DNA of 64,000 bases, from positions 2,666,001 through 2,730,000 of the forward strand of contig NC_089177.1 of the NCBI RefSeq assembly GCF_947507565.1. Direction: 5' to 3'. Both the position numbers and the translations under genes were made by a program. The first letter of the stretch is position 1. Every line of letters starts with the position of its first letter. Shown here piece after piece: positions 16,001 to 28,697 of this stretch. The DNA is from Oscarella lobularis (Eukaryota > Porifera > Homoscleromorpha > Homosclerophorida > Oscarellidae). The notes under the pieces are model-generated. The model was not told the DNA's origin. It ran no database searches and was given only the letters and a program-made list of their open reading frames with translations.

Positions 16001-16762
16001 TTAGTTCTGATCTCTCGTCTCCTATATATAAACAATAATAACCTTGACTTTTGTTAGCCTGGGGTCTGATACGTCATCAAATCGTATCGTGTACCCAACC
16101 TACGTAGATAGCACATAATAATGATTCTCTTAGTTCTGCATTGACGTTCTATGCCTCTTGTCCAAGCATGGAGCCCATCTCCTCAGCAACTCGCCCAGCA
16201 ACCTAAGCCACACAACGTTGATATGAGACACACGTCTACCAGTGCATACTATTATACCGTTGTCGTTGCCACTCGTCGTGGCTGGGTCACCCCAATAAGC
16301 TTTCCCCCGCCGGCCCAGCCATTCTCATATAGATATTGTGGAATCTGCGTGGGCAACGAACCGCTCAATGCACATCTCCCCTGTGTATCTATTTCTACCT
16401 GTGTGCTCTTTCCACAGCCCGTTTCTCCGACAATGACAACCGTCTGATATTTTTCCACCAAATATAGGATATGATTCTTGTGCTGGAGGCGAGACGTCGC
16501 GTTGAGTCCGCTTAGGTTCGTTATTAGGGGTTTACCTTGTACACTGGAAGGCGCTGTCGTTGCTGCTGGATGGAGAGAGACAGATGGGGATTGTAGGCCA
16601 TTGCGTCCGAATAGCTTTCTTCGTTGTGGGACCGCTCCATTTTGAGTTTCGCTTCGGGAGCTTCCGCTCCTAACGCGAGCGAGCGAGCGAGCGAGAAGTA
16701 AAGCACAAAGGAGAAGGCCTGAGAAACGAACCTGGTTTCCAGAATTTGGGCGAGAAAGCCAT
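13010..16762 (-). CDS. DHX35: DEAH-box RNA helicase DHX35
   Basis: DHX35 is a DEAH-box helicase found in late spliceosomes. The start MAFSPKFWKPG (ATG 16762-16760) matches the family N-terminus, followed by YNPHLSLSIQQQRQRLPVYK. Motif I is VVIVGETGCGKSTQ, then IPQYLYENGW and GVTQPRRVA. Motif II (DEAH) is read in VIMLDEAHE near 15875. C-terminal blocks are also clear: PMFAKMLLVSG, GDFGCSEEILTIAAMLQID, VHEGDHMTLLNVYNAF, LLRAVDIREQLKRTLKRF, TIRDDHPLDIHPSSVLYTEK and the end VNELAAKRAKLF with stop at 13012-13010. A 54-bp intron (16345-16398) directly after the Walker A motif is in frame and lacks stops, so it reads through as 18 extra residues if unspliced. The gene appears complete. Confidence 0.95.
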
Positions 16763-16855
16763 TTGCTGCAAACGAAATGCCAAGCATGCGTAGACGTCTT
16801 TTACAGATCAATACAGTATATTTTTATCCGCCATATCCCGAATTTTGCTTGAACA

Positions 16856-19800
16856 TTACTTCTGTAGATCTTGCAAAAATAAATTCAATCGACTATTCAG
16901 CTCTGCACAGAATTCTTTGCAAAAGCGTTCCTCAAAATGTGGCTCTGCGTTACCTGAACTGATTCCATAGTCCTCGGAATGCGTTAGAACTTCTGAAAAC
17001 AACTTCACAAGTCTAGGAAGTTGTTCAACGACCTTGAAAGGAGAATACTAGATGATCCTTAGTAACAAAGCAATCTGCATTTACCTGGTGATTTCCTTGT
17101 TGTAGTAGATCTACTATGCAACCATAAACAGTTTCGTTTTCGGTAAAGTCTTCTTTCAGCGGCAATCTCTCAATAACAACGGGAAGAACCTAAAATGTAA
17201 AAAACGCTAAAACATTGGCGCCAGCTTGGCTCTCGTCTCTTACATGAGCTAGAGGGACTGCTTCTGGGTGAGCACTAATCATTCTGCAGACTGCAGCGCA
17301 AACGTTGTCGACTATGTGATTCTTCTGCTGTTGAATCTGTAGCACTGAGAACAGCTCTTGCAAAATAGTTTGATAGTGACTAAAAAATAAATACTCATGA
17401 TATGCAATCGCTCTCGACAATTCTCTCACATAACCACTTCCAGTCCACCTTGAGATGCTAGAACTCCAATTCCGTAGACAGCATTTCCTCGCACCTCCTC
17501 TTCGGAGTCTTTTAGTCCTGCACTCAGAACGGGTAAAAGATGTTTCACAAAGGAACTGACAGCAGATTCCATTGCAAAGAGAATCTACAATATGTATTAT
17601 TAAGATGACTTTAGTTCGAAAAGTGAACGCGTTGCACCTCTCCAATCGTTCCAAAAGCAAAAGACCTCTCGGCAACAGAGCAATTTCTCTTTTACCGCAA
17701 ATGGAAGAATAGCAAACCACAGCATCTCTCACTATTACGACATACGCTTTTTGCTAGAAGCAATGGAAGAAAGCCGGCGAAATAGGGAGCGAAGGACGGT
17801 CCACCCAATGCCGATGCCAGAGGAGGCAAAACATCTCCGGCAAGTTCGATAAGCACTCCATCCATTTCGGCCTGGATACAGTCCTACCAATCCAACGCGA
17901 TATGACACGTTATAATTTCTATGCACCTGATCTTCTTCTTCTGCCTCGCCGTCATCAGAGCCTTCGTCTTGACAGGTTGCCTACACACGTAAAAATGCCA
18001 TACGATTTTTCCTTCTCCAGATTCTCTTGCCTTGGATTCGAATACTCTTCTGACAATGATCACAATGCTATCTAATCTTCCTTCTCCGGTTAGTAGCAGA
18101 GAGCCGACAGTTTTCAGCAGAGTAGCGAGTGATTCTAGAGCTACAATGACGAGACTGCGATCTCCTTCGCCAGCAATTGTTTTCGTTAGGCAGCTCAAGG
18201 TAAGTTCAAGCAAACCTTGCAGCTCTAAATGATGAAAACGTGTTCTGTGGGAAACACCTTGTCTAGGAAATTTTTTTGCCTGAAAAATCGGTCGCTCCCG
18301 CTTGTCTTAGAGCTTTGCAAAACATGCAGCAGAAAGAGACGATGCACGCGTGCGACGCTTTTCGTACGTTCACAACGGGATACTGCGCAATAAGAGAGCT
18401 ATTTGTTTGCGCACCAATCATCTCGAAATTCTTGTCTCTACCTTGGTAAGCTCGTACACCTCGCCGAAAGCCTCGTCAAGATAACGCACGAAGTCAGCCC
18501 TGCAGAGGAAAAGTCTGCTGATTAGACAATCATCTTCCGCTGGCTCGTACCCAATGTTAGTCGCTAATTCTGCCAAAGCATTGCACGTATCTTCCTTTTC
18601 TTCGACGTAGGCGTTCTCAATACTATGACTATGTGCAAGTAATTCTTAGCTGAAAAGCGGGTGATAAGAGTTTATCTAAGCCATGCATACCCAACGACGT
18701 CTTGGCCGCCGCCGCGGCCGCCGCTTTGTTCATCCTCGTCATCGTCGAGACTAAAACCGAGACTGCCACTAGTATCGTCGTAGCGAGTCTAAAGAAATAA
18801 ACGCGACGTAGCAGTGTTTTTACGAGTCTGCACTCTGAACGGTCGCGTACAACGATCCCTTCAGTGGATTTCAGCGAATTGACCATCATTTTTACGAGGC
18901 TTGGTAAATGTTGAACGAGTCCATGAGGGTATACGACGGATATAGAAGCCAGGAGCCCATATCTACACAGAAAGATAAGAAGTAAAGTAGCCTTTGAAAA
19001 TTCTAGAAAGAAAACGTACGCGCAACGCCTTAGGTCGGGATCGTCAACTCTGTCCAAAAGAACCTAAGAAATTCAAAAGAAGTACATAAGACCCTCTGTG
19101 GTAGAGATGCCCGTCAATTGTACCAAGCAGAGTTGGACGCACTCCTCGGCGAGAGGAAGGAAAGTCTCGATTCCGATGGTTCTTGCGAGAACACCGAGAG
19201 TATCTGGACGTAATCTATTGAGCTCACCAGTTTCGACTTTTCAAATTTCTACCTAAAGCCTGCATTTGCAGTATCTGTGTCGACGCTTCTGTTACAGGAG
19301 AGCGCAAATAAACCTAAATTCAGCAAGTAATCAAATACCTTCCGTCACTCTTTATGAATACCTTGAGGTATTCTATGACTTTAGGAAAGTAGAACTGCAA
19401 CTTTTCTTTAACAGCATTTGCTATGCAAAAAAATGCGTCCACTTATATATTTGACATAAGTGTACGGTAGTGGAGAGCTCGCCTGTTGCTCCTATAGCAC
19501 TAATAGCCAGCTCGCGCTCTTGAACGATCTAAAGATGACCATACCACGAGGCAGTCTTAGTACGTAAGCGAAGACGGCACCGTCGCATTTTCTAATGCAC
19601 CAAACAATTTTCCCATCAGTTGTGGAAGATAAGGAACTAATTTTTCATCTGCAGAAAAACAGCTGTAGTCGCCCCAAAAAAAAACGGATCGTCAGGTTTA
19701 CCTAGATTTTCGCAGAACATTTCTAAAGCGTAGTACGCCTTCGTCAATCCAACGCGGTCGTCTTCGGAACAGCCAGAATATTCCCTAACGCGGTCCAGTA

Positions 19801-22800
19801 GAAGTGGAAGAATGGTATCAGAATAGCTCGAAACTTCTGGCTAAGAAACGCAAACAAGTTTCAGTTTCGAAAAATGTCCCGGTTTGTCTTGCATGAAATT
19901 GCAGGTGTAACAGTAAAATATAAAGCAGAGTGCAACGTGAAGAAAAAAAGAGAAGGGTACTTGATGGTGATGATGATGAATGTTATCATCGATGATCAAG
20001 TATTATTCTCTTCCTCAATCACACAGAATAATTACAAGGGACTGGCCAACTGTTCTCTAGTGTAATAAATTACAGAAAAATTACAAGGGACTGGCCAACT
20101 GTTCTCTCCTGTAATAAATTACAGAAAAATTACAAGGGACTGGCCAAATGTTCTCTCCTGTAATAAATTACAGTGAAATTACAAGGGGCTGGCCAACTGT
20201 TCTCTCCTGTAATAAATTACAGGAAAATTAAAAGGGACTGGCCAACTGTTCTCTCCTGTAATAAATAACAGGAAAATTACAAGGGACTGGCCAACTGTTC
20301 TCTCCTGTAATAAATTACAGTGAAATTACAAGGGACTGGCCAACTGTTCTCTCCTGTAATAAATTACAGAAAAATTACAAGGGACTGGCCAACTCTTCTC
20401 TCCTGTAATAAATTACAGAAAAATTACAAGGGACTGGCCAACTCTTCTCTCCTGTAATAAATTACAGAAAAATCACAAGGGACTGGCCAACTGTTCTCTA
20501 GTGTAATAAATTACATTAAATTACAAGGGAGTGGCCAACTGTTCTTTCCTGTAATAAATTACAGTCAAATTACAACGGACTGGCCAATTGTTCTTTCCTG
20601 TAATAAATTACAGAAAAATTACAAGGGACTGGCCAACTGTTCTTTCCTGTAATACATTACAGGAAAATTACAAGAGACTGGCCAATTGTTCTCTAGTGTA
20701 AAAAATTACAAGGGACTGGCCAACTGTTCTCTCCTGTAATAAATTACAGGAAAATTACAAGAGACTGGCCAACTGTTCTCTAGAGTAATAAATTACAGAA
20801 AAACTACAAGGGACTGGCCAACTGTTCTCTCGTGTAATAAATTACAGAAAAATTACAAGGGACTGGCCAACTGTTCTTTCCTGTAATAAATTACAGGAAA
20901 ATTACAAGAGACTGGCCAAATGTTCTCTAGTGTAATAAATTACAGAAAAATTACAAGGGACTGGCCAACTGTTCTCTCCTGTAATAAATTACAGGAAAAT
21001 TACAAGAGACTGGCCAACTGTTCTCTAGTGTAATAAATTACAGAAAAATTACAAGGGACTGGCCAACTGTTCTTTCCTGTAATACATTACAGGTAAATTA
21101 CAAGAGACTGGCCAACTGTTCTCTAGTGTAAAAAATTACAAGGGATTGGCACACTGTTCTCTCATTTAATAAATTACAGGAAAATTACAAGAGACTGGCC
21201 AACTGTTCTCTCCTGTAATAAATTACAGAAAAATTACAAGGGACTGGCCAACTGTTCTCTCCTGTAATAAATTACAGCCAAATTACAAGGGAGTGGCCAA
21301 CTGTTCTCTCCTGTAATAAATTACAGTCAAATTACAAGGGACTGGCCAACTGTTCTCTCCTGTAATAAATTACAGTGAAATTACAAGGGACTGGCCAACT
21401 GTTCTCTCCTGTAATAAATTACAGGAAAATTACAAGAGACTGGCCAACTGTTCTCTAGTGTAATAAATTACAGAAAAATTACAAGGGACTGGCCAACTGT
21501 TCTTTCCTGTAATAAATTACAGGAAAATTACAAGAGACTGGCCAACTGTTCTCTAGTGTAATAAATTACAGAAATATTACAAGGGACTGGCCAACTGTTC
21601 TCTCCTGTAATAAATTACAGGAAAATTACAAGAGACTGGCCAACTGTTCTCTAGTGTAATAAATTACAGAAAAATTACAAGGGACTGGCCAACTGTTCTT
21701 TCCTGTAATAAATTACAGAAAAATTACAAAGGACTGGCCAACTGTTCTCTAGTGTAATAAATTACAGAAAAATTACAAGGGACTGGCCAACTCTTCTCTC
21801 CTGTAATAAATTACAGAAAAATTACAAGGGACTGGCCAACTGTTCTCTCCTGTTATAAATTACAGTCAAATTACAAGGGACTGGCCAACTGTTCTCTCCT
21901 GTAATAAATTACAGGAAAATTACAAGAGACTGGCCAACTGTTCTCTAGTGTAATAAATTACAGTGAAATTACAAGGGGCTGGCCAACTGTTCTCTCCTGT
22001 AATAAATTACAGAAAAATTACAAGGGACTGGCCAACTGTTCTCTCCTGTAATAAATTACAGAAAAATTACAAGGGACTGGCCCAACTCTTCTCTCCTGTA
22101 ATAAATTACAGAAAAATCACAAGGGACTGGCCAACTCTTCTCTCCTGTAATAAATTACAGAAAAATTACAAGGGACTGGCCAACTGTTCTCTCCTGTTAT
22201 AAATTACAGTCAAATTACAAGGGACTGGCCAACTGTTCTCTCCTGTAATAAATTACAGGAAAATTACAAGAGACTGGCCAACTGTTCTCTAGTGTAATAA
22301 ATTACAGTGAAATTACAAGGGGCTGACCAACTGTTCTCTCCTGTAATAATTTACAGTGAAATTACAAGGGGCTGGCCAACTGTTCTCTAGTGTAATAAAT
22401 TACAGTGAAATTACAAGGGACTGGCCAACTGTTCTCTCCTGTAATAAATTACAGAAAAATTACAAGGGACTGGCCAACTCTTTTCTCCTGTAATGTAATA
22501 GTTAGGGCCGGTCTCGCTCTTTTCAAAAATGTCACAGACGTTTGGAACTATACCTTTCAGTTCTTATGCGCTTATCGTTTGCAGCATTGGGTTCTTTCTA
22601 GGGCATGGGCGAAGTGGCGGCAACTGAAATGATGTATATGGCAGAGATTTTTGTGTCTGTCGAGGGCTTGGTTGGTTAGGTACTTCAGGTTGCTCAAAAA
22701 TTCTATCATGGGCGATGCCGGCGCGTTCATTTCTGCAGCAGCAGAGGCTATGATAAGCAGTACAGCATGCGTGACTAGCTTACTCTGAATGAGCGGCAAA

Positions 22801-25662
22801 TGAGGCGCGTGGTATTTTGACTACGGTGGAGAGGCGCTTCGCTTATTTTGACTGGTACCATGGTGAGTGTTTAGGCGACTCACCACGCTCCCACGAGAAA
22901 TGGTGGTGGTAATCGATCTCAAAATTGATACCGTCACGCCTCCCTACCACGTCTAGACAAAATACCGCACGCACCTCATTCACATCGCTCATTTCAGCGA
23001 GTCACAATGCTGAGCTCCTTAGCGTCGCTTCAACTGCTGCAGCGACGGACACAACGCCATCTCGCCCGTATAGAATTAAATGATGAAGAGCGATCAGTAC
23101 CTAACCAAGCCCGACAGACACGGGCACATATCCCTTACATATTTCTTATGTCAGTTTTCACCACTTTGCCCAAGCTCCGGAACAACAAACTGAACGCCGC
23201 AAACGGTAAGTGCACATCGGCACGACCTTGAAAAAACCGAAAGGTAAGCGCATTGTCACAACGGGTGTACCGAAAAACATGACACCATCCGTTCTGACCG
23301 CAGCATTCCAAACTTCTGTGACGTCACATCCTGTTTCACGAAAAGACCCAAATTTCTCCGAAACGAAAAGAGAAGGACCTTAACAAATACCCAGGTGCAC
23401 AACTACAATGTATCGGACACCTGAGGGACCCAGTCGCGAGAGCCTACTACCCACCACTTTTCCGGTACGCCCGTTAGTAATTTTTTACATCCCGAAAACT
23501 ATGTCTCGGTACTCAGGTACCGAGACAAAAAATAAGAAGATCCAAAGCACTACTAAAGCCTACCTGCAGATGTTCGGAAAATTGACCTAAAGCGAACATT
23601 GCCGCATTTCGTACCACTCGTTCGCCGTCGCGAACGCACGTACACGCGGTTGATACAAAATCTTCCAGACAACTATCGAGCACGAATAAAAAATAGCCAG
23701 CCCCACACAGAAGAGGAAAGAAAGTCTCACTTGCGTCTTATGAAATCCCGGCATCCTTCGGCGAGAACAGCCAATGCTATTAGAGCCGCTTTACGCTGAT
23801 AGGGATTGGTACTGTCCAAAGCTGGTAACGCTAGTCTCGTCTGAAGAATCACGCTCTATCTATCACGATCTGAGCGTTGTCTCTTATGCTCACAGTAATC
23901 GCAATTAGTCGTTCTGGCGGCAAATGTAGAGCCATAACGTCTAGGATCTGAATAGCGTGTGTATTGTTTAGAATCGTTAGGGGGTACGAGAGAACGTTTG
24001 ACCTGAGACGCAAACGATGACGGTAATCCCGAGTCTGTGTCGTCCCCCGTCTCTTCTTCGTTCTCCTCGTCGACAGGCGACGACGCCATGATAGGAAATA
24101 TGACGTCAATAATTTTAGTGACGAGCTTCTGCTTTAGGATAGACTAGAAATATGTATTCGTAAGTGTAAAAGACGCAGATAACCCGCGGGATTAGCCGTA
24201 CTTTTTTCTTTACGGTAATAAGCCAACTGATAAACGACAGCGCCTTGACTCGAACCGCATTAGAAAGCGCACTCGATGCACCCGCCTACAGTAGAGTGAA
24301 GAGAAAACTCAAACAGATCTATCTCGAATATCGATCGCTCTAGCCTCTAAGCAGAAGTCGAGCAGGCTTTTGAGATGGGGAACAACAATCGATACTTCGC
24401 ATTCAACGAGTTCGTCAAACACTTCCATAGCTTCGATGGCTTGATCCTAGTCAGTGGAATGTTTTGCTAATTGAAATACAAATTGCAATGTCTGCTTCAC
24501 CTCGTTGTAATGGAGCAAATTTCGAATCACTTGGAGAATGTTTGGAATGAGGGGTTGAAATAAGGGCTGGGGGAAAATAGACGCGACTGAACGTGGGACA
24601 CTAGATATGTTCGGCTGGCATTTTTTTCCTTACGAGATGATCATCACCGAGGAATTCCACCAAATGAGTCAGACATCTTATTCAGTAGACTCTCGTACGC
24701 AATATTAAAAAGCTAGTGCCTTTTACTTACCTTATCGCATAGAAGGGAATCGTTTGGTTGCGTCCGTCTGTGAGAGAAGTAGCAAGAAGTTGAAATACGG
24801 ACTGATAATGAGGCCGCAGCTGAAAAAGAAAAATATTAATACAATGGAACTGACTATAACCACAATTCTATTCGCACTTGTTCGCCGGCAGCTTCAATCA
24901 CCAAAGCAAGCAGATACAATCCCATCTACAGCAGCGCTATAGTGACCCAGTAGTAAGTAGATAACCAACCGGTTTACCTCTCTTTGAGGTGGATCGGCCG
25001 ATTGACAGGATTGAGTTAGAAACTGAAACAATTCAGCCCATCCCACAGAGCTAGACAACTCGTACTCCACTATGACGCCAATCTGATGAACAAATAATAC
25101 TTCAGTAGCAACAAAAAGGAGATAAATCGCTCACAATTTGAGCAACAGCATGACGGACGATAGTCCTATAAAAAGTATCCCATGAAGAACAGACTAGAGT
25201 TATACAGTGACCCTGTTTGTCATACTCCTGCTCCCTATTGATTGTTTCCAGTATCATTTGTCTGAGGCTACATATCAAGACAAAGTCGGTCCTCAATGCA
25301 ATTCTAATGAAAAATATGCAGACCGATGTCGATCTGTAGGAGAATAACGATGCCAGTGCTTTCGAAGGCGTTGGCGCAAGAGAATGGCCGACAGTTGGCG
25401 AATCTGCAAAATATTCGTGCTGGAAAGGCAAGACGAGCTCTCGAGAGAGCCACCTGAAGTGACGACGAGCCGTGAAGGACGTCGAAAAGGCTGGGAACGA
25501 AGTTGGGATCCTTCACAACGCCTCGCAGGCGTTCTGTCGTCTGCGAGACGAGAGATCGCCGTTTTTATTTTCTAACTATTTTTAGCGACCTACTTCTCGA
25601 ATAATTTCGCTGTCATTGACGAGCAATCTTGATAGAGTGAACTCCAACGAAGCCGAATCCAT
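16856..25662 (-). CDS. IPO4: Importin-4 (karyopherin beta, Kap123 type)
   Basis: IPO4 is a HEAT-repeat nuclear import receptor for ribosomal proteins and histones. The start MDSASLEFTLSRLLVNDSEI (ATG 25662-25660) fits the human N-terminus. It is followed by DPNFVPSLFDVLHGSSSLQ joined to IRQLSAILLRQRLRKHW, then QILDVMALHLPPERL (near 23920-23950), then VVRNAAMFALGQFSEHLQ (23564-23660). After a 3,723-bp intron (19841-23563) the next exon starts PEVSSYSDTILPLLLDRV. RVDDPDLRRCAYGLLASISV and LKSTEGIV follow, an acidic stretch, ENAYVEEKEDTCNALAELAT, and the C-terminus ending LNSRLNLFLQDLQK with TAA at 16858-16856. All other introns seen are tens of bases long. It is same-strand with PPP4R1, 124 bp apart, and with DHX35, 93 bp apart. 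Confidence 0.92.
20029..22496. repeat. 49-bp satellite array, about 50 copies, inside an IPO4 intron
   Basis: About 2.47 kb of head-to-tail 49-bp units runs without interruption. The unit can be written as ATTACAAGGGACTGGCCAAC followed by TGTTCTCTCCTGTAATAAAT and TACAGAAAA. Each contains an inverted repeat, CTGTAAT-AA-ATTACAG. Two sequence classes recur: one with GGGACTGG and CTCTCCTG or CTTTCCTG, and one with GAGACTGG and CTCTAGTG. They often alternate, suggesting a 98-bp higher-order unit. Two units are shortened by about 14 bp (near 20697 and 21127). Because 49 is 3n+1, the long open frames here (for example 21963-22202) are by-products of stop-poor units, not genes. Confidence 0.97.
22785..22996. 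mobile_element. Foldback (MITE-like) element in the same IPO4 intron
   Basis: The two ends of this roughly 210-bp segment are imperfect inverted copies of each other over about 60 bases. The left arm reads TGAATGAGCGGCAAATGAGG then CGCGTGGTATTTTG. The reverse complement of the right arm reads TGAAATGAGCGATGTGAATG then AGGTGCGTGCGGTATTTTG, and both continue to a shared GGAGGCG/GGGAGGCG. The centre holds a smaller hairpin, GGTGAGT...ACTCACC, at about 22862-22884. There is no coding capacity, so a non-autonomous foldback DNA element is the simplest reading. I could not identify a target-site duplication with confidence. Confidence 0.55.
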
Positions 25663-25786
25663 TGCCGACTTTAGCGTGCGCGGCGTTGCAGAAAATTAAA
25701 TAGATTTACACACGTGTACGCCTGTCAATGTTTCATCGACGTTAGAAAACGAGTTCAAAACGTTTTACATAAAATAGCTGTCACAG

Positions 25787-28697
25787 TCAAAATTCTTCTG
25801 TCCTATATGCACTATTTTCAGTAATGGAGGCTTGTTCTGTACCTGTGAGACCCAACTTGTCGTCACTCGTTGTATCAACATTGACATTCTTAATTGTAGT
25901 CGGTGTATCTGCCTCGATTTCCGACGAAGCGTCAACAAATTCTTCCTCTTCTTCTTCTTCTTGTTCCTCCGAATTTTCATTTTCTACGCATTGCATTTGA
26001 AAAAAATAAGATGTTTTCTCTGTATGATATACTGTACCTTGACTAATGTAGCCAATAACTGACGTTGCCGTTTGAGCAAACCCCTTCACATCTTGATCCT
26101 CGTCCTTGAGCAAACGTCGAAGCGTTGCACACACCTTTTCTGAATCCTGGTCTCCCCGGTCTAAAAGAGCGCTAGAGGCCTTTTCCCCCATCAAAAGGAC
26201 GGCTCACCAAATGCCATTAGAAGATCCGTAGTCGATTTGGAAACGGCAAGTCGAACGTTAGGTATTTTATCTTTGGCTAAAGCCAATAGGCGAGGCAATA
26301 GCTGCCAGCCAAACCGTTCCAGAGAGATGAGCTTCTCAGTCAGTAAATGATGGCACAGACTCACAAACCTGCAAAAACAGAAGTAGTCGTCTCGAGAAAT
26401 ACTATTATTCAAACGATTACGTCTGCCTGTTGACCCATTTGCTACTATCCGCAAATTGATTAATGAGACGATCGATGAATACTTTGATCAGCACGTCAGT
26501 GTCCGAATGCCTCAGTCTAGCAAGCACACTGCCAATCTGTCAAAGTAAAAAAATTATATCAGATTCAAAGCGGCGAGCGGCGCTAATGTACCAACCGAAT
26601 GCATTGCTGCTATTCTGACGTCGCAGACGCGATCTATGGCAAGAGACAGGGTAATAGGAGCGATGTATCTATTGACGTCTTCAGCTCCGCAAAACGAGCA
26701 GAGGTTTCCAAGCTGCCTAAAAAAAACAGAGAACAGATCAGTGGCCGCCCCAAGAGAACGAGACATAACTTACTCTGCCAGCGTATGCCTAAATCTCCAA
26801 TTGTTCTTATTGTCAATCTGCTGAAAGAGATAGACTTGTTTTAGGTATTGTTTTCGATGGCTTTCAGGCAGCATCTAAAAAGTCGATCTTTAATAAAACC
26901 AAAAACCAAAAATTACATTTAGCACTAACGAGCAAGAATTCCGAAAGATGGCTCAATACGCCTATGCGTACCTACAAAGCAAATACCCCATATTCGCCGC
27001 ACGATAGCCACACAAAAAAAACGTTTACTTCATCTACATCCTTTGTAAAACTATCGAAAGCGGGTAGAAGATCGTTGAGAATCGCCTCCGAGTTGACTAT
27101 CTTTGCGAGTTCGTGCACCGAAAACGCCAACGTTCGACGCACTTTCCACTGCGAAGCAACGTAACTCCAACTCGGCAAAGGAGTCGTACGACGTTGTGTC
27201 ACCTACCTGCAAACTCGAGTGGAGCGTGGAATAGAGTTTACGTATTCGACCCCAGTGCGGCGCTCCGAGCGTCAAAGCGACGGCCGGAAAAGCGAAGGCG
27301 CAGTGCATGGGAAGTTCCAAGTCGAGCGTCTGCACTCTCACCGGATCGACCATGGAAATGTAAAAATCCAGCAATTTACTAGGAACGACGTCCTATAGAA
27401 AGATTTTAAGAAGAGGAAAAGAAGAAAAAAAGACGAGACACTGACTTGGGGTGGCGGATCTGGCGCCTCGTCTTCCGACGACGACAATTGGCTGAAATTC
27501 CACGTTATGCTCGTCACTTCTTCGGAACTGTCAAAGTCGAGAAGAGACGACGATTTGGCAGTCGAAAAGAAGGAGCCGTCCGGTTCATTTCCATCCGCTA
27601 CGACGTCATTATTGTCGCTATAATCGGAAACAGCTGGAGGACCGTTGCTTGGGGACTCCAGCGGCTGTTTCGCTTCGCTTTCGTCTTTCGGCTCTCCGAT
27701 GTCGGGAAGGGGAACTTTCCAGTAGAGAAACGTATCGAAACTGTCCGTTTCTCCGTTACAGCTACGAGGATCATCGCCGCCGCCGCTGCCGTCCGCGTCG
27801 TTGCCCGGCGGCGATTTCGTTGCCGACAAGTCGGTTTCGTTGTTCTCCACGGCATTGAAACTGGAACAAGACGTGGAGCGAGTAATGTCCTGAGGAGGCG
27901 TATGGAACGTCGAGATGAAAGCCCCTAAGGATTGAAAAGCCGACTTTTGAACCTGAGCAAAGAGACGCTTCAATGATGCATTTCCCCTTGTCGACCAATT
28001 TCGATTCTACTCACCCACTTGGAACTGTCATTCAAAAAGCTTACGAACACGGGCGCTAGTTTCGTGGTGCGAACGTCCATAGATGACGACAGCGATACAT
28101 CGTAGGCGGCCTCAGCACAACCCTAAAGAAGATAGGAAAGAATCGATGAGCCAATGTCATATTTTTATGACGTTACCTTTCTCACTCCCCACACTGCGTC
28201 CTTGCACAATACAAAAAAGATTGGCAGCTAGAAAAGAAACAGTAGCCGATGATTTGATCAATTCGCCTCCGGACGCTTACAAACGACTTCTCGCACTCAT
28301 CTCGATCGACTGCCAGACAGGCAGATCCCATATCAGAAGCGCACATCTACGCATACAGGCATGAAAAAAAGAAACGCACTTCCTATACACACTAGACTTC
28401 CACTCGCCTTCCTGACTTCGAAAAACTGAGCCCCACTTAGAATTTGTATCAAGGGCAAAAACGATCGAACAATCACGTCCTGACTGACACGAGGCGTCGT
28501 TCTCATAACGACCTTCATTTGGGCATTCTCAAAAGCGTAGAAAAACTTCCCCCACTCTAGCACTCTACCTTTGCCGCTTCCAACTGACTCACGCAACTCT
28601 CGGACGAAACCATTCGTTTGAGAACGTCGACGATTCCCTTCTCGACGTCGTCGCCGTCGATGAGACTGTGCTCGAGTAGAGCGGCGAGCGAATTGTG
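25787..28697 (-). CDS. PPP4R1: Protein phosphatase 4 regulatory subunit 1 (5' end lost in assembly gap)
   Basis: PPP4R1 is a HEAT-repeat regulatory subunit of protein phosphatase 4. From the gap downwards the exons give NSLAALLEHSLIDGDDVEKG, then VVMRTTPRVSQDVIVRSFLP with QFFEVRK, MCASDMGSACLAVDRDECEK, LPIFFVLCKDAVWGVRK, SSKW joined to VQKSAFQSLGAFISTF (27900-27960), and an acidic, serine-rich linker. The C-terminal HEAT block follows: MVDPVRVQTLDLELPMHCAF, WKVRRTLAFSVHELAKIV, FDSFTKDVDEV and the conserved FGWQLLPRLLALAKDKIPNV. The end is highly acidic (EEQEEEEEEEFVDASSE), with stop at 25789-25787. About 150 N-terminal residues of the family are missing because the gene enters the N-run at 28698. 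It is encoded just upstream of IPO4 on the same strand. Confidence 0.92.

Noticed and set aside
20029-22496. CRISPR-like array of regularly spaced repeats
   Set aside because: The units are contiguous 49-bp copies without unique spacers, in an animal intron; this is a satellite.
21963-22632. Open frames of 75-79 residues in the satellite (GQLFSPVINYRKITRDW repeats)
   Set aside because: The 49-bp unit shifts frame every copy; the peptides are simply translated satellite with no independent signal.
27446-27928. 160-residue plus-strand frame opposite PPP4R1
   Set aside because: It is the complement of the PPP4R1 Ser/acidic linker; arginine-rich composition is typical of antisense frames.
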